A DNA stretch of 64,000 bases from Stromatinia cepivora (Eukaryota; Ascomycota; Leotiomycetes; Helotiales; Sclerotiniaceae): the NCBI GenBank assembly GCA_014898415.1, contig RCTD01000008.1, positions 1,736,001 through 1,800,000 on the forward strand. The letters are read 5' to 3'. Shown in pieces: positions 51,460 through 64,000 of this stretch (positions are counted from its first letter, which is position 1; each line of letters starts with the position of its first letter). The notes below the pieces were generated by a model, which had not been told where the DNA came from, made no database searches, and was given only the letters and a program-made list of their open reading frames with translations. A program made the translations under genes and the position numbers.

Positions 51460-52440
51460 TATATTCATATTCAACTTCAGAGATTATAGAATTTATATAA
51501 AATCTATTCTATATTTTAATACAGAATCTGATATATAAATCATTCCTTTGAAAAAAGGAATTCCGAATGATTTTAAATTTTGTAATTATTGAATTAAAAA
51601 AGTTTCAAATTACAAATATTTGATAAATTATATAATATAAATTGATTATAGATCCTAAAAAATATAAAAAATTATTATAAAGAATATAGCAAATCCATTG
51701 TTGTTTCTAGCTCTAAAAAGACCGGAGTCAAAGCTTGTATTATATGATATCATTGATCTCCTTTAAAAAGTTCCTGCACAGACCCCACGCACTCCCCCCC
51801 GACCAATAAGAATCGAGTTATGAAAGGTGTTTTAAAATATATATGTTAGGATCTTAAATTTGTTCATTGTAAATTTTTAAAATATAAAATTAATTTAATA
51901 ATTAAAAAGATTATTTGAATTCTTTTATTTTTGAAGTTTATTTATTTATTTCAATTCTTTAATCTTAAAAATAACATGAAATTTATTAATAAAAAAACAG
52001 TTATCATTCATTATAATTTTGATTATCAGGATTTTTATAAATCTTTTAAAGATATTTAATATATTTGTTGTAATATCTGAATAAATATATACAAAGATTT
52101 ATTCGAAATTAATTGTATCAATAATCTGTATTATATCAATTATTATAAATTCATTTTTATAAATTATATAAATTATTTTGTTGTTGTTTTTTTGAAAAAA
52201 AAATAGATATACTAAATCGATTTGTAAAGAATTTAATATTGTTTATAAATATAAAGATACTTTATTCAAAATGATTTATTTAATAAAGATTATTAATATC
52301 ATCATTTTGGTTTTAATATAAATATATAATACTTTTTGTTTTTGTTTCGATCAAATACAAATACAAAAACAAAATAATAATTCAATATAAAGAAACAAGA
52401 TAAATTATAATTATTATTATAATCAATTATTTTAATATCC
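51460..52440. other. AT-rich stretch with a C-rich island
   Basis: The piece 51690-51850 is less AT-rich: CTAGCTCTAAAAAGACCGGA, then CTGCACAGACCCCACGCACT followed by a run of seven Cs and GACC. No gene is recognisable. A + frame reads NIANPLLFLALKRPESKLVL (about 51674-51735) and then breaks down. The remainder is A/T runs. Confidence 0.35.
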
Positions 52441-54438
52441 TTTTTTAATAACAAAATATTATAAAAATTATTATAATTAATATTATAATAGAAAGATTCA
52501 TTAATAAGATATCCAAATTGATTGAATCAATATTAATAGAAATATTTCTGTTTATACTATATTCTTTGAAATATTTTATTCGGATTTGATCGATATTATC
52601 TATATTTAGGAATTCTGGATGAAGATTAATAATAAAATCCAAACTATTTAGGATTTGATTGTTATATATCAATTGATTTTTGGGATTTCTTTATTTTCGA
52701 AGATAAAAAATCCTTTTATTTTCGGATTATACTTTATATTTGTAAAATGATAGATTTATATATTTAATAATAATGATTTATTTAAAACAAAGATATTCTT
52801 TAGATTAATATTAATAATAATATTATTTTGAATATATATCAATAATTGATAATCAATAAAATAGTAGATTATATAATATACTTTATATTTATTCAATAAT
52901 ATTTTATATTTTATATTTATCCGGCGGTGTTTTGTGCTTTATGTTTGCTCAATAATATTTTATTAAAAACGATTTTAATATATAATATAATATATCTGAA
53001 TCTAATATTATTTTTATTTATCAAAACAACGATTTTATAATATAATCTTTTATTAATAATATAAACTTTATCAATAAATTTGATAAATTTATTTATAAAA
53101 CAAAATATATCTTTGATTTTACTTTCTTTAATATTTCTTTCATTTACTTTTTCATTAAAAAGAATTTTTATACTAAATCTAATTATATAACTCAAATTAT
53201 AATAATCTCTAATAAAGAATAAATTACTTTGCAATAATATTATTGCAAAATGCTGAAGGATTCTTTAGAAAAAATTTCGAATTTTATTAATATTAGTATT
53301 ATAAATCTAAATAATCCTAAAATTCCTTTTGATATTGATACAATGAAAACTTATGTAAAAAACTTTCTTATTATTCTGAAATCAATTATTTATATAATAA
53401 ATAAACTTAATCAAAGAAAAACATATTTTATTTTTTAATAGAATAATGATTATGGAAAGATTTCTAAGATTATATTAAGGTTTGATTGATCAAAATAAAC
53501 CTTTTTATTATCAAAATCTTTTATGATATTATATATAAAACTAAATATGAATATTGAAAATATATTATCAATAAAATTAAGGATGATAAGAATCTTTCTT
53601 TATAAGATTATTAATTGATATAAATTATATTTTAGTTTTAAATTGTTTTTATTATTTATTAATAATTAAATCATGGTTAATATAATAAAAAAATCAGAAA
53701 TTTTGTATATTTTGATAGTAGGTTAGTTCGCTGTAAATAATGATTTAAATAACAATTTATTGATTGATTAACAAAGTGATACAATTCTCAAATAATCCAA
53801 TTCAATTTGTATAAAAAAATCAAAAGGAATATTATTGATATTTTTAATATATTACTAAAAACAAATAGAATTACAATTCAATTATTCAAAACATGATAGA
53901 AATCAATTAAATATATAATATACAGTTTTTATAATTGTTATTTAATCTTGAATTTCTTTTTTTAGATTTGGAAATTAATAAAGATTATAATATTTTTAAA
54001 GATCTAAAATATATTATTATTTGAAAGATCGGATGGATAGTATTTATAAATAGTATTTTGAATTTGTAATATAAAAGAGTTCCTTTTTAAAATATAATTG
54101 TAGATTTTATGATTGATTTTATATATAATATCGAAATAGTTATCTTTCAAAGATTTGAAATTATTATAAATATTCAAAGTATTTTTGATATTCTCTTAAA
54201 GAAATATTTGTTCGATCGAATAATTAAATAAAAATGAAATTCTTTTTTAAATTAATAAATTTCTTTCTTATTGATAAATTCATTAAAGTATATTTAAAGA
54301 ATTCCATTATATCAAATTATTATATAATTTATAATATTCTTTAAAACTTTCCATTTTTATTTATTCTATATATATTCTACTTTATAGAATTTTTTTTTTA
54401 AAATATCAAATTGAAATTCGATTATATTAATTCTCTTT
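52440..54438 (-). repeat. Repeat X, copy 3, with partial open frames
   Basis: Colinear with copy 2 (36240-38200). It ends exactly where the LTR of the truncated element A copy begins (54439), so element A inserted into X or a deletion joined them. On the - strand 53234-52917 is open for 105 codons (NLFFIRDYYNLSYIIRFSIK ... RYIILYIKIVFNKILLSKHK, ending QNTAG), and 52672-52445 for 75 codons. These are the longest surviving pieces of the X protein. A less AT-rich patch CCGGCGGTGTTTTGTGC lies at 52921-52937. No motif identifies the family: no HHCC, YxDD, DSG or DD35D is visible. Confidence 0.65.
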
Positions 54439-54747
54439 TATTACGGGATAGTATGATTACAGAGCACCTTTGGGGATTAGGGAATAGATTGTATACGTGA
54501 TTGGTAAAGTAAATTGAATTGAATGATTTACTCTTGATTATATGAATCAAAGGCTGTATATATAAAGCAAATAAATAGTTATTTAATTAATAAATATTTC
54601 GATTAAATTAGATCTTTAATTATTAGTATATTAATATTATTTATCAATCGAACAGATTAATAAAATTTAGAAAAACTTTTATTGTAATTGGAAAGTATAT
54701 TTTTAATTTTTTGTAGAATATAAAGGATTGTAAGACTTTTTATAAAA
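54439..54747 (+). repeat. LTR of truncated element A copy
   Basis: 309 bp, homologous to 10947-11256 and 17282-17579. It keeps GGGATAGTATGATTACAGAG unmutated. No matching 5-bp target copy can be checked because the right LTR is missing. Confidence 0.85.
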
Positions 54748-56860
54748 TATTTTCAAATCGAAAAACGATTTATAATAAATGAAAAGGTATAGAAAGGAAT
54801 GATTTATATAATTCGTAAAGGAATATACAAATCGGGTATAGGTAAATGTTAACAAAAGAATAATGTAATATAAAATTATGAATATTTCTTAATTTCGAAA
54901 TGTTATTTGTAATCTTTTTTGAAATCATGATTTTGAATAATAAAAAGAAAGTTTTTTGTTAAGAGAGTATAGAAAAATAATTGATCTTATAATATATTAT
55001 TTAAAGATATTCATAATTGTTAGATTATAATATATTGATTGTAATGATGAAATAAAATGAATGAATTTTGATGAATATATAGAATAATTGTTTTGTATTT
55101 TTTTTTCTTTTTCATTTATATTTATCTTAATTATTATCATATTTAGAATATTTGAAGTTAAAAAATAAAGAAAGTTGAATATTATTTAGAGATTTGAAGA
55201 GAAACGAATATAAGCAATATTGAAGAATACTGATATTAATAAATTTTTAAAAAGTAGAAAAACCGAATAAAAGGGTTTAATAATTTCGGTATAAATAATA
55301 AAATAAAATTTCGAATTTCGCAAATTTGATTTGATTAGATTATTATTTCGAATAATGTATAATCAATTATTTCAAATATTATTTTTATTAGTAAAGGGAA
55401 TTGTTGTTTATTATAATTAATTGTTTATTATAGAAATAGATAATAATTTGAAGATAAATTTTCCTTTTTGAATTTTATTATATAATTGAATCGATATCTT
55501 TGATTTTTGCAATAAAAAGATTGATTAATATTTCTATATTTCTATTATATATTTGATTATTATTATTTGAAAGATTAAATAAATTAGATAATCCTAAATC
55601 GATTTCTTTATTTTATTATTTTTTAAATTTATATTTATTTTTGAAATTAATTTATTTATAAATATCAGATCTAAAATATATTTGATAAATAAATTAAAGA
55701 TTTCTTAATTTATAAAAAAAATAGATGAATAAAATCATTTTGATTATCTTTGTTTTGAATAATTGTTTTATTTATTTCGATATAATTATACATATTAAGG
55801 GTTTTAATAAACTATTTAAACTTTTTTGTAATATAAATATTGATTTTTTAATTAATAAAATCCCTATCAAATACCATATTTCAAATAACAACAATTCTAT
55901 TAAATCTAGATATCTATAGAATAGATTAATATATCTGGAATATAATTTATTAAATATTTAATATATATGTGAAAAATTAATTTTACATTATTTTCTATTA
56001 ATTTCAATTTTTATTTTATTTAAAAGATAAATTTAGTATTTATATTTATAGATTTTGTTTTAATTAGAATAGAAATTATTAGATATTTTCTTTATAAATA
56101 AAAGGTTGGTCTTGTGAAAATAATTATAAAATTATGTATTAAATATTTTATTAAACAATTTAAAAGATTTGATTTTTAAAGGATTTATATTATTTTTATT
56201 TTAAATTAATTTAATAAATCTATTGTGATTTATATTTTGATTTATTTTGTAATTATTTTTTGTTTTATATATTCTAATTCTTTATTAGATTTATATGTAT
56301 ATAAAGAGAATAATTTGAATTCAATCTCGTTTTGCTTAATTCATTTTTCAAATAATATTATTCCTTTCATTCTAATAATAAAAATATTATTATTTTATTT
56401 GATTTTTATAATCATTAAACTATATTTATAATGAATCTAGATTATAAAGTTTTAAAAAATTATAAATATTCTATTATATATTTTATAATGAATTAAATAT
56501 AAAAAAAAATTATTACTATATATTTCTTTGATTAATAAGAATTATAATATATCATTATTATATTCTTTATCAAAATCAAGAAGATTTTATTGAATTTATA
56601 GAATAAATAAAATAGTTAATAATTATTCAAAATAGAAAAAATAATTTATTTTATATATATGGGAATGTGGTTGATATATTCGAAATAAATAATATCTTTT
56701 ATTTTGATATTTTATATTATAAATACTAAATATTTAAAAGTCTCTTTTCTTAAATATATTATAAAAAAATTATTTACAAAAAAATTTAAAAAAATACTTG
56801 AATAAAAGAAAATAATTTATATTCTGAGAATTATAAATCAACTTTCTTTAATCAAATTTT
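54439..56860 (+). mobile_element. Truncated copy of LTR element A
   Basis: It starts with an LTR (54439-54747: TATTACGGGATAGTATGATT, then AGAGCACC) and continues colinear with 11257-12050. It then jumps to the equivalent of about 15150 and runs to about 16700 of the full copy. Some 3.1 kb of the interior is absent, and so is everything after 16.7 kb including the second LTR. Differences from the full copy are chiefly transitions. The two parts have different skew: 55.6-56.5 kb is G-rich and C-poor where 15.2-16.3 kb is C-rich. The right border near 56860 is approximate. Confidence 0.8.
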
Positions 56861-59800
56861 CGAAATAATATTAATATAAAAACTAAAGATAAATATTATA
56901 CTATTCAAAACCAAATTCTTATTAAAATAATCTTTTTTTTCGATAATCCTTTTGATAATCAGAATTCTATATTTTAAGATTTGAAAATTAGAAATACTTA
57001 TTTTTATAAAATTATTAGAATTAAATAATTAATATCAATAATTATTTAACAAAAAGATATTATTTATAATGTATATAATATTATAATTATTAAATAAAAT
57101 CTTATTAAATAAATAATAACTTTTTATAATTATAAAAGAAACCCCTAATCAATTATAACAAATATTTAAAATAATAATATTAATTAAAGATTCTAAAGAA
57201 TTAATAAAACTTTTTATTCATTTCTTTTTGATTTAATTAAAATGAAATTATTCTTAAAAGTATAATTTCATTTAATTTTTATTTAATTATAATTCATTTT
57301 TATTAACTATTCATATGAATTATAAATTGATTTTTTTAATGAATATTAATTTGATAATTTTGTAATTATAAATAATATAATTATAATCAAATCCGTTTTT
57401 TATTTAGATTCAGTTTTATAAAGATATTCCTAAATCTTTTTGATCTTTTGATTATTTTTAAATTTGATATCTTTTTTATTCTTTTTAAGTTTTTTATTAT
57501 TTTCAAAAAAGATAAATATAAAATATATTCTTTTTTTAATTTTTAGAAAAATAGAATTCTGAAAGATTAATCCTTCAAAATTATATTTGAATTATTTGAA
57601 TAAAAAATTGAATACTCTGATTTATATAATTATAATATTTATTCAAATTAGGAATATCCTAATATTAATTATTTATAGGAAAATATTAATAACAATTTAT
57701 TTTATATATAAGAATTTTAATATAGATTATAATCTAATCTTTATATTATTTGATAGAATTGATTTTATTGAATAAGATTTGTATTAGAATAAATCGATAT
57801 TCATATAACATTACAAATTTAATAATAATTATTATAAATACGAACTTTTTTTTAAATATAAGAGTTCTGGGATCTACTCACCGCATATTATTCGAATTCG
57901 TGATAGAATCCCTACAAAAACTATGTTTTCTTATACAAAATTAAATATCGAATAACTTTTTCAATATTTGATAAAAATATCTGAAGTTTTGTAATATAAT
58001 AATTAAATACAACTGAATTATAAAAAAAATATTTTTTTATTTTTTATAATTTTGTTCAAAAGTTATACTAATTTAAAGTTCAAATTTTTCAAAATTTCGA
58101 ATATGTAACATTTTTCCTTGTAAGAATCACGAATAGCAAAGAATCAACTAATCTCAATTTAGATATAAAACTTTTCATTATTCTTTTTATAAAGGAAATC
58201 ATTTTCTTTTGAAATTTAATTAACAAATAATATCAAAATAACGATCCTTATTATCGATATACTATACAAAAAGAATTTCCTCAAATCCTAAAAATAATAA
58301 AATAATATATTACTATTTTTGTACTTGAATTTTATTTACAAATCATATTTATATAATCCCAAATCTAAATTGATAATTATAATAAAACCTTTTTTTTCTA
58401 AATTTCATTTCTCAGAAATGTATAAATCATTATATTATATATAAATTATAATATTTTATTAGGAAATTCTATATCTTTAATATAAAATTATTTTTATATA
58501 ATAAATGAAAAAAAATAAACAATAATAAAGATAATATATAATTTATTTTTAAAGGGTTAAATAAACTCTTTAGGATTTTATTTTAATTTTTTTATAATTT
58601 CTTGTTGTAAATATGAGATTATATCTTAGAATTGTTTTCATTTCTTTTGATATATTTCAATTATTTCCCGAATTGATAATATATTCGATTTATATATTTT
58701 TACAATTTATATACTTTATATATCTTTGTTATATTAAATATGTAATTTATTATAATAATATAAAATCCTTGTTTGAAAATAAAATAATAAATGGAGAGTA
58801 TTTTTTTCCAAAAAAACCACATCTTATATATTGAATATATTTGAAAAAAGAAATCCTATATAATACTATCAAAAAAAAAATTGGTAATAAATCGATTATT
58901 ATGAACCCACCATGAATTAATTCATTTGAAGAAATTATATTCTTAAAGAAATTGAAAAATCGGCAAATTGAATTTATATAGAAAATAAAAATTTTTCTTT
59001 ATAAATAAAAGAAATATAATTCGATATAATTATTTTATAATATAAAGAAAATTATATTGATTTTGAATATATAAATCGAAAAATTGATAAAATTGATAAA
59101 GATATATATAAATTTGTAATATCATTTTATCAATATAGTTGATATAATTTTTTTTTTATAAATATTTTGATAACTATATCAAAAATCTATAGATAAATTA
59201 ATAAATAAAAATGAACTAAAGAATATTATTAGCAAAAAAAATAAGAAATTGAAATCTATTTGTATTTTATTAACGAAATTAGTAAATCGAAAGATAGTTA
59301 AAAATAAAACCAAAAGTATTTAAGGTATTGATAATATATTAATAAAGAAATTATAGATTTCTATATTTCGAATAATCAAAATAAAGTTTATCGAAAAAAC
59401 TTTTAAATCGATTTTTATTAAAAAATAATATTAGAATTGATTAAATTTTTTGATAACGATAATAAAGATTTGAAATAATTTAACATAAAGTTATCGAATT
59501 TTAAGAACCTTAAAAAGGAAAAAATCCTTATAATTTAGATATTTTTCCTATTTTTGATAATTTTTAATATATTAATTCTAGTTTCAAAAACAAATATAGT
59601 ATTATTAATCAAATATTAGAAAATATTTATAATTCTGATAAAATTAGTAGTATTTATAATAAAGACAATAATAATCAAAATTAAAGATTTCAATTTTTTA
59701 AAGAATTTTAATAATAATGAAATGAATATTATCCTAAATGAATATAATTAATTAACGAAAAAACTTTTGAATTAATATAACAAATATAGTAAATTGAATT

Positions 59801-60795
59801 TAATTAATCAATGATTAAATATTGATAGATCTTTCGGATCTCGATTACAAAATATAAATAAATTTTCCTTTATATTTATTTTTATAATAATTCTATAAAT
59901 TATTTATTAGGATTCTATTATCGAAAAATATATTCAGTAAATATTTCATCAATTAATAAAATTAAATATTGATAAAGATTTAGATAATATAAATGAAAAT
60001 AAATTATTACAGAAAAAAATATGAAAACCCAAAAAATACAAATATTAAATAATAAAATCAAAATAATATATTTTAATAATATATAAAAATAAATAAACTC
60101 AATAAATTTTTTTAAATATAAATATTCTAAAATATAAATATTAATCTTCTTTATTTTTTATAATATATTTCGATTAAATTACTTTATAATTCTTTATTAT
60201 GATTATATTAATAATACAGTTTTTTTTATAATTTTCTAAATACCTTTTGATATATATTAAATTTCATAAAATTTCCTATATATCTTTCATCAATTATCAA
60301 TCTTTCTATTATATCAAATATTATATTCTTTATCTTTTCTTTTTATAAATTAATATTTTTTCGATTTCATATTTTATATATTCTTTAATTTCTTTGAAAA
60401 ACAAAGAATCGATAGTATCTTTATATTTGAATTGTGATTTGAAAAATAGAATATAAAAGACATTATATATCTTATATAATAATGAAAATATTAATTTTTA
60501 TATTTGTTTATTATTTATAATATTAATAATAACAAAAAGATCTATAAAATAATTAAAAAACTTCTTTTTGAATTATAATTATTTAATATTTCTAATATTA
60601 AATATAATTATATTATTAATATAAAATCACTAGAATGAATCTCTTTTATTATTCTTCAATCTTTTTTTTATTATTTTATTCTAAATTTCTATTGATTTTG
60701 TCTTTTTTAAATTTAACAATTCATATTTTTATATAAAAAATACTTTCTTTTCAATATTAATATTTTTACTAATATAATTCAATATAAATAAATAT
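56860..60795. other. AT-rich stretch, no gene recognised
   Basis: No intact or identifiable gene. A less AT-rich patch at 57860-57945 (GTTCTGGGATCTACTCACCG...) gives a short + frame reading RVLGSTHRILFEFVIESLQK. A second small patch, ATGAACCCACCATG, lies near 58900. A 73-codon open frame at 58613-58834 is Ile/Tyr/Phe-rich and probably chance. Stop-broken + strand segments at 59.5-60.0 kb (YINSSFKNKYSIINQILENI) look hydrophilic and gag-like, but I cannot support an assignment. Confidence 0.35.
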
Positions 60796-60800
60796 TTATA

Positions 60801-60886
60801 TATTATATTATATTATATTATATTATATTATATTATATTATATTATGTTATATTATATTATATTATGTTATATTATATTATATTAT
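60801..60886 (+). repeat. Pentanucleotide array (TATTA)n
   Basis: About 17 copies of TATTA. Two copies carry the same A to G variant (Gs at 60847 and 60867) exactly 20 bp apart, so a four-unit block was itself duplicated. Confidence 0.93.
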
Positions 60887-60899
60887 TCAATTTTTAATT

Positions 60900-62080
60900 A
60901 ATATAACAAATAATATAATAAATCAAATCCTAATATAATTTATTTGATTATCAGTTTGTAAATAAAATATTATCAATAATTTATAATATATCCTTCAATA
61001 AAAAAATAAACTTTAAAATTTATTTGCAAATTGTAATCCTCGATTCAATATTATTTATTCCCTTTAATACATCGAAATTCTTGAAAATATATCGAAACAA
61101 AATCTTTACTAATTTAAATAAGATTATTATTTTATTCACTAAAATATATCAAATAAATTTTGTAAATTTATTAATAATAATAAAAATAATATTATATATA
61201 TATATATATGTATATATTTATTTATCTTTAAAACAAAATTTATAATAAAATTCATTATTATTTCTTCTCAAAAATGAAAATAAAATAATAGAATTTGTAA
61301 TTCATTATAAAACTAATAATATTTTATAATTATTCATTAATAAAAAATATATATTCATATATACTTTTTTATATCTTTTATTATATTAAATCAAAAATAC
61401 TTATTTTTCAAAATCTTTTATATTTTCTTAATACTCCAATAATCTTCTTTGAAATTATTATAATAAATCTCCAAAATTTCGATCCTTATAATTTTATTTA
61501 ATAATATAAAGATATATTCATTATAAATAAACAAATTATTAATATCGATTTTCCAAAATATAATATCTCCAATAAAACTATATTATTGTTTTAGATACTT
61601 TTTATTTTTTATAAAATCATCATTCTCTTGAAATTATAACAAAGTCTTTTTTATCGATTTCAATATTAATTCGAATATTGTTTTATTTTTGATTATTTAT
61701 TATTAGTTTTTATTAACAATCAAAAATAAGCTATACTTTTCCCTTTGAAAAGTATTAATGATATTCTATAGGAATTCTGTTTCTTCAATAAAGAGATAGA
61801 AGATTATAATTATTACTATTATATTTTTAATTTATTCTATAATATAAATAATATTTCATTAATATCATTTATATTTTCGATGTAATTAAATCGTTTTAAT
61901 GAATTATTAAGAGAATTTAATTTTTCTAATCAATATATAATAATGAAATTATAAATTATTAGGATTTCAGTTTAATATGTTTATCAATTATTAAATACTT
62001 TTATATTTATAAAATATTGAAGATTATTATAATCTATTTTAATTATAATAATATATCGATTATTTATAATATAATATTAT
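60900..62080. other. AT-rich stretch with (AT)n run
   Basis: No gene. An (AT)n-type run lies at 61192-61218. The open frame 61024-61245 ends in that run and is not convincing. Confidence 0.4.
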
Positions 62081-62083
62081 AAT

Positions 62084-62192
62084 AAAGATATTTTATATAT
62101 AATCAGAAATTATTAGTTATATAATATTATTATTGAACAAAGATTATATATATATATAACTAATAATTTCTGATTATATATAAAATATCTTT
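62084..62192. repeat. Perfect 40-bp inverted repeat with 29-bp loop
   Basis: The left arm 62084-62123 begins AAAGATATTTTATATATAAT and the right arm 62153-62192 ends ATTATATATAAAATATCTTT. All 40 positions are complementary, separated by 29 bp. The next position out is a mismatch. A GC-containing word, TTTCGGCAGAAA, follows directly at 62193-62204. No target duplication is evident. It could be a MITE-like hairpin or a fold-back replication product. Confidence 0.9.
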
Positions 62193-62204
62193 TTTCGGCA
62201 GAAA

Positions 62205-64000
62205 TAAATTTTCTTGAGTAGAAAGTAACAAAGTATCAATATACTATTATAAGATTATTATTATTCTTTGGAAATAATTATAAAAGTATTTAATCTAAAA
62301 CAAATCTAAAAGTATTTGTTTCTAAAAGTATATAAAAGAATAAATTAAAATATCGAAATAATAATATTATAATAAAGATCTTTTTCAAAATATCGAAAAC
62401 TTTTTGGACCTTATTTATTCATTTGAATTCTAATACAACTTTTCCTTTTTTAATACTTTATAATAAATTAATTAATTTATAAATCATTTATATATATATA
62501 ATAATAAATCAATAATAAAAATTTATAAAACGCAAAAAAACTTGGATTTTATAAATAAACATCGATAATAATTATTCAATAATGATTTTAATTTTATCAA
62601 ATTCTGTAATAATATTTTTGTCAGAAATAATGAAATCTAGGAATTCCATCTTCTATATATAAAATATATATTTTTTAATGTTTATATAAAGTTTATATTT
62701 TCAAAATCAAACACATATCTTATAAATATTAATAATATAAATTTTCTTATTTTTAAAATAAATAAAGATGTTGTTTAAATATATAATACAAATATTATTG
62801 ATTAATCCAATGAATATTTAATTGATATATATTTGAAATATTATAAAAATATTAATTAATCTAAATAATATAATCAGATATTCAAATTGATTATAATATA
62901 TATAGAATATTGTTTTCTATTTATTATCTTTATATATATATATATTCAATAATAAATATCTTTGAAATCGAATTTCGTAAAGAATATATTCTATTTTAAA
63001 TAATATATCTGATTTATTGAATAATATTAATTTGGATTTCTAAATCAATAAAGTATCAAAACTTTATTATTATATTATTAATTTTAAAATTTACTTTGAT
63101 AATTAATATAATATATTTTTCTTTTTAAAAATCCAGAATTATAAAGATAATTAAAATTATTATTGAATCTGATTGTTTTCTGAATTTTTTAATTTTAAAG
63201 AATATATAAAACAATAATTAATTATATTAAACCCTTTATAATTTATATAAATATAAAAATTAATATATATAATAAAACAATATTATAAATATTAACAATA
63301 GAAATAAATGAATTCTTTTTACCAATATTTATTCAAAATATTTTTCTTTGTTTTTTCTTTTGAAAAGAATTTCAAATAAAATAAACAAAATTGTTTATAA
63401 AACTTTAATATATTATTAATTATATTATTATTTAAATTATATATAGAAAGTTTAATAGAAATATTAATTTGATTATATTGAATTGTATTTTTATTTTTTA
63501 AATAACAAATTTGCTTTATTAATTTATTTTTAGTCTTTAATTATTAAACCGATTTATAAACTCTTTTATAATATATAAAAGAAATCTTAATAAAAAATAT
63601 TCTTTTTAAATATTTTCTATTTTTGTTTCAATTTCTTCTTTTAATTTATCAAAATGTATTACAAAATTCTTTATATTTTAATAAAATTATTATTAATAAT
63701 ATATTAAATAACGAATTATTATTGATCATCTTTATTTAAAATAAAACCATATATATATTCTTCGAATTATCTTTATAATATACAAATATTATTTATTCCT
63801 TTATATTATTATTAAATTATTAATAATTGTTTTTGAAAATATTGAATAATAAAATCTATTTTCTTTTAATCGATTAAGGGATAATATATATTATTATTCC
63901 GAAATATAAATTTTATTTGAAAAAAAAAATCTTTTGCTTTTATTATATTAGAATTCTTATAAAATAAATTTTTTGTAAATTTTAAAGATCTTCTTTGAAA
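62205..64000. other. AT-rich stretch to window end, nothing recognised
   Basis: No coding feature or confident repeat match. (AT)n-like runs occur near 62932-62945. Otherwise A/T runs. Confidence 0.4.

Noticed and set aside
57750..57944. Small intact gene
   Set aside because: Most of the frame is Ile/Asn-rich AT sequence. Only about 28 codons look protein-like and there is no supporting context.
1..64000. Other AT-rich origins such as a mitochondrial genome, Plasmodium, Dictyostelium or an anaerobic chytrid
   Set aside because: There are no mitochondrial genes, no intact AT-rich genes at all, and the identifiable relics (Fot1/Pot2-type pogo, fungal gypsy) decayed by directional transitions point to an ascomycete AT-isochore. 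This remains an inference.

Overview
This window looks like a gene desert from a filamentous ascomycete genome: an extremely AT-rich block (well over 80% A+T by eye) built almost entirely from decayed transposable elements. I see no intact protein-coding gene, no tRNA or rRNA gene and no CRISPR array. The ascomycete assignment is an inference. It rests on a Fot1/Pot2-type (pogo) DNA transposon relic, Ty3/gypsy relics of fungal type, and decay made of C:G to T:A transitions (His to Tyr, Pro to Leu/Ser, Asp to Asn, Gln/Trp to stop). That pattern is what repeat-induced point mutation (RIP) or a similar cytosine-mutating defence leaves behind.

Layout. 1-5.8 kb: a Ty3/gypsy polyprotein relic on the + strand (retropepsin, RT, RNase H, integrase zinc finger and core). 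6.7-8.9 kb: a long decayed + strand reading frame that I cannot assign. 9.76-9.93 kb: a 9-bp minisatellite, followed by a few less AT-rich islands. 10.947-17.579 kb: a complete LTR retrotransposon relic with two LTRs and a matching 5-bp target duplication. 18.5-19.3 kb: a 25-bp tandem array and a less AT-rich island. 19.3-43.8 kb: overlapping or nested pieces of several repeat families (called L, W, X, Y and Z here), each present two to four times in the window. 43.799-44.080 kb: a compact 282-bp unmutated insertion, TG...CA with a 5-bp duplication, probably a solo LTR. 45.764-47.598 kb: a complete pogo/Fot1 relic inserted in repeat Y. 47.6-54.4 kb: the rest of Y, an inverted copy of the 18.7-kb array region, and an X copy. 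54.439-56.86 kb: a truncated second copy of the 10.9-kb LTR element. 57-64 kb: AT-rich sequence with simple repeats and a 40-bp perfect inverted repeat.

How the parts relate. The gypsy and pogo pieces are ordinary selfish elements that have been inactivated. Aligned copies within the window differ mainly by transitions, and several blocks have strong G-versus-C strand skew, as if one strand of each copy had been hit. The 282-bp insertion is not mutated, so it arrived later or escaped the mutator. I found no convincing new functional system. The most open questions are the unassigned decayed frame at 6.7-8.9 kb, the unclassified X family, and the perfect palindrome at 62.1 kb.
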